DNA of 64,000 bases. Origin: Diplolepis rosae. Its lineage: Eukaryota > Arthropoda > Insecta > Hymenoptera > Diplolepididae. Below are positions 50,501-59,500 of this stretch, piece after piece. Made by a program: the position numbers and the translations under genes. A model generated the notes under the pieces. It was not told the origin of the DNA. It saw only the letters and a program-made list of their open reading frames with translations, and ran no database searches. The stretch covers positions 32,689,501-32,753,500 of the forward strand of contig JAPYXD010000710.1 in NCBI GenBank assembly GCA_030998225.1. The letters run 5' to 3'. The first letter of the stretch is position 1. Every line of letters begins with the position of its first letter.

Positions 50501-53500
50501 AGCAAAATGTTTTGTTGGCACAACAAAAGAATTTTGTTAGCTAAATACTAACCAAATATTTTTGTTGATTTGACAAAACTGTTTTCTCAGTGCTGAAACG
50601 TCATTTTGAAAGAAAATAAATTTGAGAAACATCCATTTGGTCCGAGGTTGGTCATTCACTTTTCTCCAATGAAGAAAATTATTCGGACGTAAAATCATCT
50701 TTTTAATACAACTGACAAAATGAATATTTTGTATTTTAATTTCAAAAAATACGATTAAAATTAAAAAATTCTATTATTTAAACAAAATATGTGACGTGCG
50801 AGAAAAACGTCAAGATAGTAAATTATTTGCTGAAATGAGGTCTACAAATTCTCAACAGTACATTTTTTGACAAGATTTATATATTATGTTTTGATTTTAA
50901 ATATTGAAAACCAAAAATTCCATTTTTTAACTAAATTATGTGGAAACAAAGTAAGCGTACACTGAGAAAAAAATTTATCCAACAAAACTTTTTTTGTTGT
51001 CCTGACAAAATATTTTGTTGTCACAACAAAACATTTTGTATGAGTAACAAAATTTGATTGATATAGCAAAATTTTTTGTTGGCACAACAAAAAAATTTCG
51101 TTAGCTAAATACTAACAAAATATTTTTGTTGATTTGACAAAACTGTTTTCTCAGTGTATAATTTAATTTTCAACGAATTTTTGTCCTTTTGTAGATATTT
51201 GGAAGAAAGTAGATTTTATTTAATCATGTAAATTATTAGAAAGTTACAGAAATGTATACAGAAAATCGAGTTCCTTAAGGATGATAGAGCCTTAAGTAAA
51301 TTGAATTTCCCTTTTCATTTGAAATCAAAAACAAATTCAGTTTATCAAGCAAAAAAAGTGTCGAACACCTCTGCTGTTCACTAAAAGTTCACTATTTACT
51401 TCGCTTTCCACAAAATATATCAAACTATCAATATACAATAAAATTTTAAACTTTTCCGTTCGATTTCTCCACTTCTCAATTATATGCCATTGCGGTGAGA
51501 ATGTTCCCAGCGCTTGCCAACTATGTAGTCGACCACGTCTGAAGTACGTTTACCGCATCAGGCGCGAATGCGCTTTTATTTGATTTGCATTTTACGAGCT
51601 ATTCGAATGATAGAGTGCAGTTCCTCGCAACGATCGTGACCATGTGACTTCGCACCTTGTACAAAGATGGATACGGATCTTCTTCCTGCGGTTTATGATT
51701 ATTTACCATTCCAGCTTCCACCCACTCGTTGCAAGAACTGCTCTTTTCACGTTACCGTTCTATACCATAGTTTGTTGTCAGCTTCGAGAAGAAAGAGAAG
51801 AGGCTGCAGACAGTACTTTAATTTTTGCCCTGGTTGGTCTCCGTTATCTTGAGGTTTTCAAGCCGCTCGTAAAATACTTCGAAGGGCGAGTTCATAGTGT
51901 TAAAGAGGCGCTCCGAGGACCGTTTACCTAATAATAGCAATAATATGTAAATGCGATGCGTATCAGCCGCCATCTAAAGAATCCACCCTGCTTCGAGCCT
52001 ATTGTTTGCAAATCTCGCTTAACCGTGTGTTAACACGGCGGCGACTCTTCCTTGCTCAATCTTGTGTAGGTGTAAGTGCATGTATCTATACACTCGCGCG
52101 AATAAAGGAAAGAGCTTGGCGACTCCCCCCACCCCACCTCACCCTCTCTTAGTCTTTCGGGTGATCTGAACAAAAATGAGCAAAAAAAAATTGAAAATAA
52201 AAATCAAGTAGGTCTGCTCCTCGAGAAGAGCGATACAATTTTTAATTTATATGCACTTTTTTCTTACGCACGTATAGTGAAATATTTAAGACAGAGCAAA
52301 ACTTGTTCTGCTGCTGAGATTATTTTGCTGTTTCAACAAAGGCTGGAGCTTAAAACTAAGATCGATTGAACCGAACAAATAAACGCATTGATTTATATTA
52401 AACTAAAGTTTTACTTTATTCAACTCAATTTTCGGTTGTTTCGACCAAAACTTTTTATAGAGTTAATAATTTGGTAGATTTGAGGGGGTATTCTACTCAA
52501 GATGGTTAAAAAAACTGATTTTTTTTCCTCCGTATATTTATGAAGTAAACAATATAGAAAACGTGTGTGCGAGAGCGTTTTTCTCAATGACGAATACTTT
52601 TCATGTTTTACGGCCATTGACTGTAAGGTGTATCATTTTTAAGTACAGTGCTTGTAAATCTTTAAACTCGTTTTTTTCAAAACCATTATTTTCGGAATGG
52701 TGGAAATGATAACAAAAACAAATACTGGTTCAATAGTCCTGAAATTTTTTAAACTTACTCAATAAACGTATAGTTAACGCATGAACTACAGTTTTACTCA
52801 AAAATTTTGGTTTAAATATTTTTTTTAATGCAAAAAACATACAAAAACAGACTCGAAGGCGTCTTTCGGCATTAAAAGTAGCGGAAATTTGTTAATAACT
52901 AATATTTTGCATGTTCTCGAGATTCAGACGATAGTCATACGAGCCTACTTTTGTTAGAAAAATTTCATCCGCTGTATCCGGTTTTTCAAACGAGTAAAAT
53001 CGTGTCCACCGTGGAACAAAATTTTCTTACAGGCTCAACTTCAAGGCGTTACCATGATAACAATAATAAACATTTTATTAAGATCAAACTAATTTTTGTT
53101 AGTTTATGGGCCGATTCAACCAACGTTAATTAAATTTTAATCGGCGGTTTAATCCGTCATTCTAAATTCTGATTGGTTTATCCAATGGTTTAACCATCGA
53201 TTAATAATTAACCGTATTTGGTGAAACCAGACCTATATCTTGTACAATAACCTACAAAAATCGTGATTCAAAATATTGGATGGCTTTGTTTCAACAATAA
53301 TGGATCAATCGGTCCACGTGACTAAATTATACATTTATTCGTTCATGTAAGATAACTTTTTTAATTTACAAAACATCTTTCTTAAAATACAGAAAACATA
53401 ACAAATGACAATAAAGCACATTTTTTAACTTCTTTTTATTAAAAATTTTGAAAAAAATTCGAAAAATTTATTCACAATTACAGTTAACTAAAAGTTTTTG

Positions 53501-56500
53501 CGAAATTTTCAGTCAAACGAAGTGCACAGCCGTTCTTTATCGTTTTCTCTTGTATTTTCCAAATTTCTAGGAAGATATTTTTTAAATTAAGAAAGACACG
53601 GATTTTTTACAGGAATTTGTAATTACGTGATCTGATTGATCCATAGCCTTAACTGAAATAATTTCTTTAAATGTATCAACAGTTTGTTAAAGCTAACACA
53701 ATTTGTTCTGCACCTTTAGAAATTTCTGCCGGAATTTTCTGGAACGTGTAACTGAAGCTTTATCAGTTAAGATTCCGTCCAATTAAGATAAATTTGAGAA
53801 AAATTACTGAATATTCCGATACTTGAAGCTAAAAATTCTGAAACATGAAGAGAACAAATTTCACATTCCAGGCGTAACTGGAAATTCTGTTACAATGTGT
53901 AATTTCAAGATGAATTTAGAAAAGTACAGCACAGTTTCGAAATTTTAAGGAAAATTTTGGGAACTCCAGTCAATCTTTAGCAAATTTAGGACACATTTTT
54001 CTTAAAAGTATTGTAAATTTCAGAACATTTCTAACATTGTGAGTAGAAGTAAAGGGAAGTAAGCTCAGCAAAATATTTAGTTAATTAAATTTAATTAACA
54101 GTAATAGATTCAAATATGTTGATTACCATTATAATATTCTATTATTTATTATGAGAAAAATTCTTTACAATATTAAGGTAATTATCGTGCGAAAAAACAG
54201 GTCTCTGGAGAAAAAAATTTTTGTATAATTTTAAGAATTGAAATTATATTATCAATTGTATTTTATGAAAGAAAGCACATTATTTTTGATGAAAAAAATC
54301 TAAAACTTACAAAACATAATACTTTTAATAATGTTTTATGTAATAGAAATTTTGCTTACTGTCGCTTCTTACCAATTTTTTAAAAAATGATTAGATTTTC
54401 ATAAATCATCGCTACTTTTTTCGGGGACAATATTCTCTACAACTCCACCATTTCCAATTTTGAGAGTAAAGTTGAGAAAAGAGTTGTAGAGAATATTTTC
54501 CCCGAAAAAATGAGCCGTTATTTACGAAAACCCAATCATTTTTTAAAAATTGGTAAGAAGTGACAGTAAGGAAAAATTCTATTACAAAAAGCATTATTAA
54601 AAGTATTATTTTTCGTAAGCTTAACATTTTTTTCATAAAAAATAATCTATTTTCTTTCACAAAACACGACTGATAATATCATTTCAGGTCTTAAAATCAT
54701 AGAAAAACTATTTTTTCCAGAGACCTGTTTTTTGGCACGACAACTACCTCAAATAATATTTATCGATAAATGTGAATTCAAAAACTTCTTACGATAGAAA
54801 ATATTCAAAAAAGGTGTTTCAAAGAGAATATTCAATACAATCTAACCGTCTGAAATATTCTACCTACATTACGCAAACCTCCAAGTTTTTTTTACCCCAA
54901 TCCCTCCCAATCATCTCCCACAACCTCATCACAAGCATATCCCTTATCGAAACTCCCTCGACCAATCCAACGAATTCGCTTCTAATAATCCTGCCCTGTT
55001 CCTCTCTCCAAATCTCGCTTTTATAAGCAGAACACGTCTTCTCGTAATTTTCAGATCTGTCCTCAAGTGGTCTCGCGCCTCGCGGAAAAACTTAAACGAA
55101 ACCGCTAGACCGCTCGTCGCCGGAGTCCAAATTATAGGCCCAAGCACATGAAAATCGAAAAAAAAGACTCTCAAGAGATAAAAACGAAATAAAGGAATTG
55201 ATCAGGTTCTCGATAAAGGAAGAGAGAAAGAAGTAAAAGTCTTGAAAGAAGAAGAAGATACGAGAGTAGGACCCAAAGATCGTGTAGGTACGTACACAAT
55301 GGAGATCGCGGTAGGGCCCGAAGAAGCTCGCGAGAGCAAAAGCGGTGAATTAATTGTCGCTCGCGCCGCCGCCGATGCCAGGGTCCTGCGATCTGCGGGT
55401 CTGATTTGTGAGCCGCACGTGTGTGCCTCTTCCTTCTTTCTTACCCTCTTATCCTCTTACCCTCTTACCCTTGGGTACCCTTTACTTGTCGATGGTACGT
55501 GGCAGCAAAGACAGTGGGGCCCCGTAGAAACAGCGACGAAGGCTGCCAATAAGATCAAATGAAAGAAAAAGAGAATGAAAAGAGGTTGAGGCCGCGAAGA
55601 AGCGGCTTAGGGAAGAAAATAAGGATCTGCAAGGATCGAAGGATAAGGAAGGAATATGGAGAAGAGCAAGACGAAACAATGCGCCAACCCGAGAGATTAT
55701 ACATCTACGCTTGCTTTTTCCGGCTTTCCTTATTTTACTTATTTTTTCATTTTTCCTTCCCTTCTTCGTGTTTCTATTATTACCTATTCTTTTTTTGTCT
55801 TTTCTGTTGTTATCTCTCCTTTTTTATTTTATTTTACTCATTCTTTTCTTTCCTCTTCTCTCCGACTTCTGGCTTGGTTTCTTCTTTCCTTTTCTGCTCA
55901 TTTTTATTTATTATTCAATGGGGCTCACGAAGGTGCTCGTTAATTGATGGCACCGACCGCGGCTGAACAGAGTTTGAAGAGGGAACCTCATAGCCTTATT
56001 TATATCGCGGTGGTAACCGAATCCACAATCAAAATCCTGCGTTCCGCGGCATTGATGGATCGCTCGCCGCGATGGTGACGCTCCCTGACTCTTCAAACCA
56101 AGTATTTTCAAATGAACCGCCTTTTTCCTTTGCCCAACTACTCATCCGATCGAACTGACTTCGATCGCCGATTCCTCACTCCTGGATCTACATCCCATCG
56201 AGGGATATGTAGTTTCAGAATAAAAAATGTTAGGAATTATTTAAAAGTTTGTAGATAGAGAAATTGGAAAGAGAGAGAAAATATTTAATATTATTCGAAT
56301 GTTAGAATATTGTGGGATACAATTTTTAATTGTTCTGTTTGTTGTACGTCTTAATTATCCAGTTTTTGCAGTTTATTATCTTCTTCTTCTAGTTATAAAC
56401 GATTTTGATTTAAAAATTTTCTGATTTGTTAGTTCAACATTATTTTAAATGCACTATAAAATGTCTAAAAATTGTAAAACTATAACATTTAAAGATTAGG

Positions 56501-59500
56501 AAAGTCAAACAACATTTTTGATTTAATCCTCAATTAAAAGAATATATTTTATGTAATTCACAAAAAATTTTAATCTTTTGTACAATTTAAAAAAAGAGCG
56601 AGAGGAAATCAAAATAATTCAAATTTATCACTTATATACAGCCCTTAATAATTATTGAATGAGCTATTCTCAGAGTTGTTTCAATAATTCTAGATCATTA
56701 CATGTCCGAAAATAAAATTTTACTTTTACAGGCTCTTGGGTCGCGGTTCCATGCATGTATTTTCCAGGGATCAATTTCAGAAATTAATGGAAGCCAGTAA
56801 TTATAAGGGACCATGGAATTCCGTTCTAGACTTGGGAGCAGGTGATGGAGCAATAACTGCCAATATAGCACAATTTTTCGAAAAAATCTACACTACAGAT
56901 ATCTCTGCACCAATGAGATGGGCCTTACAAAAACGAAAATTTACGTATGTATTTCAGAATGCTTAAAATTTATTTTTAATAAAATCAAGGTAGTTCATTC
57001 ACAAAAATTAGACCTCAGACAAAAATAAATAATTTTGCTTTTAAGAATAGCAACATTATTATTGAAGGGCTAATTTGAAAAAGAAAAGATTATTTTCCAT
57101 GAAAAAAATTTAAAACACAGAAAAATAATTTTATTGGTAGATTTTATTTTTGCCCCAACTTTTTTTCTTATCTTTTCTTACCAAATTTTAAAAAATTATG
57201 CGATTCTAATAAATTACGAATCACTTTTTCAAGGAAAAGATTCTCTACAACTTAACCGTTTCCAATTTTTGAAAATGTATCAATTATTATTAAATTTAAC
57301 AATTTGTTTATAAAAATTTCGTTTTGGAAAATTTTCTTTGAATGGTTTCAGTCATTAAAGAATTTATTTTTAAAAATTGAAAACGGTCAAGTTTTAGAAA
57401 ATCTTTTCCTTGAAAAAGTGATTCGTGGTTTATTAGAATCGCATAATTTTTTAAAATTTGGTAAGAAGCGATAAGAAAAAAAGTTGGTACAAAAATAAAA
57501 TTTATTAATAAAATTATTTTCTGTGTTTCAAATTTTTTCCATGGAAAATAATCTTTCCTCTTTCAAATTAGCCCTTCAATAATAAAATTGCTATTCTTGA
57601 AAGCAAACTTATCTATTTTTGCCTGAGGTCTAATTTTCGTGGATGAACTACCTTAATAGGGATTAATAGCTGATTTAGAAAACATCATATGAGTATGTTT
57701 TTTACATTTATTGGTAATAAAGTTACCAATCAATCTCTGAGGCTACAGAATCTAACTATTGTCTTCTATCTCGTCAAAAAGGATACCAAAATTGGTAATT
57801 ACAAAATTGAATGATAGTTCTTTGTCATATAGTTAATGGTATTTTAAATATCCAATCTTTTTCTTTATGGCACAAAAGGATTCGGTTTTTAACTTTAAGA
57901 AATAATCTTTTCGTATTATAATCAAGAGCTTGCCAACGATTAAATAATATATACAATCAACATAGGAGCAACTTTTTGGATTTTTGTTTTTAACTCCTAA
58001 CCGAATAAGTAAAACAGGATATCCTTTTCACTTCCTTCTATTTTTTATTTCCTTCTAGAAGGGTGGGGGGAAAGAGTTTGCAAGGCTTTGTCAACTTGAG
58101 TCCCAAAAAATTTAGAAGCAGAGCTTCAGTAACATCATCTGATGCTTGAGTTGAAATTGTGAGTCGAAGAAATCTGCATATATTTCTTCTGCTGGTAATC
58201 AAATCAGGAAGCTAAACGTATTGGGGTTCTTCGTCGGGTTTGAAACGTAAGTTGATGATTCGAGAAAAGGTCTTAATTGACACCACTCACTCACTCCGGA
58301 CATTAGACGAGTCTAAAGAGCGCACACTATCACTGCACTAACAAGTTTACCACGCGAGATTGATTGGAGTAGAACTTTACGATGGTTTTATGCGCGAACC
58401 AACTTCGAATAAAGGGAAGTTGCTGAGTAGCTCGAATTGCCACGAGAATTTCAAATAAGCAATGTGACGGAGTCGTAACGCTATATAGAAACTTACTTAT
58501 CCACCCTCGACCACTATAACATAGTTCAAGGACTCCCGAAGTATGAAAATTTCATTAGATTTCTTGTTTGCAAGATGTTTTAATCACAAAATTTAGATGT
58601 TTAAGACAACAAAATTTAATTATCTATTTGGTGGAATTTACATTTTGGCTTAGGAAGTTTTCATTTGTTTATGCAGAAAACTAATTACTTTAAGTTTTAT
58701 ATTACGATTTTTTAATCTAACAAACTTATTCCAAAAAATTCGTAATATTTTGACCTGTTTCTTTTATCCATGTAAAAGAACTGCTCTCTTTTTTAGTATT
58801 ATTACATTAAAGATAAATCTCTTGATTCAAATCAAGTTCTTCTCTGGTTTCTTAAAAATATTCCGTTCTCTTCCCACTCTTCAAAAGTTTTTTTTATTTC
58901 GATTCTACCAATACATTTATTAATTCCTGAACACTGAAATCCCTTGAACAATTTTTTTCTCCAAAACCTTGTTTCAAAACTTATATAAATTCACATTTTG
59001 AAATCTAGAAACAGCAAGTTGAATTATTTTATTTTTTTTTAAATTGAAAATAAAGCATTCTAAATAATACCCTTTTATCTACAGAGTTCTCGACGTGGAA
59101 AAATGGCACGAAGATTCTGGACCATTTAACGTGATCCTCTGTCTCAACTTACTGGATCGATGTGATAAACCAAATACCTTACTGAGGCAACTCAGATCAT
59201 CATTAGCCCCTGGTGGTCGACTGATTGTAGCTTTGGTGTTGCCATTCAGTGCCTATGTTGAAGTCGGGGGAAGAGGAGATCACAAACCCTCTGAATATTT
59301 GCCAATAAAAGGACCTGGAATCGAAGGACAAATCGCCAGTTTAATTGATAGAGTTTTTGGGCCTTTAGGCCTGAAATGTTTGGCGTGGAGCAAATTACCT
59401 TATCTTTGCGAAGGAGATTTAGGCCAAGCCTACTACTTCCTAAATGATTACATTTTTGTTCTTGAAATTCAAAAAGTACGTATATTGACTATATTCCTGC

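Larger units (their letters stand above)
49590..51310 (+). repeat. Dispersed repeat invaded by three MITEs
   Basis: It begins TTCTCATCATAAATGAGAAG and includes GTTTTGAAACCCCCTGAGTC and GGACAAGTTCGTTAACCAGC, matching 62386-62660 and 63210-63425. Near its end, TCATGTAAATTATTAGAAAG matches 63703-63722. The family is unknown and I see no open frame. Confidence 0.6.
26389..56731 (+). other. METTL9 intron 2 (30.3 kb)
   Basis: Bounded by GTAAGT and TTTTACAG. It carries most of the transposons listed below and several G+C-richer islands that look non-repetitive. No host coding exon is convincing inside it on either strand. Nested non-coding RNA genes or enhancers are possible, especially around 35.7 kb. 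Confidence 0.75.

Noticed and set aside
51667..51852. 61-codon ATG frame with a CKNC motif in a G+C-richer patch.
   Set aside because: A single Cys pair is not enough for a zinc-binding call. No continuation exon or similarity was found.
55482..55966. Open frames of 65-135 codons, some Phe/Leu-rich like membrane proteins.
   Set aside because: They derive from a pyrimidine tract read in several frames at once. They have no splice, start context or similarity support.
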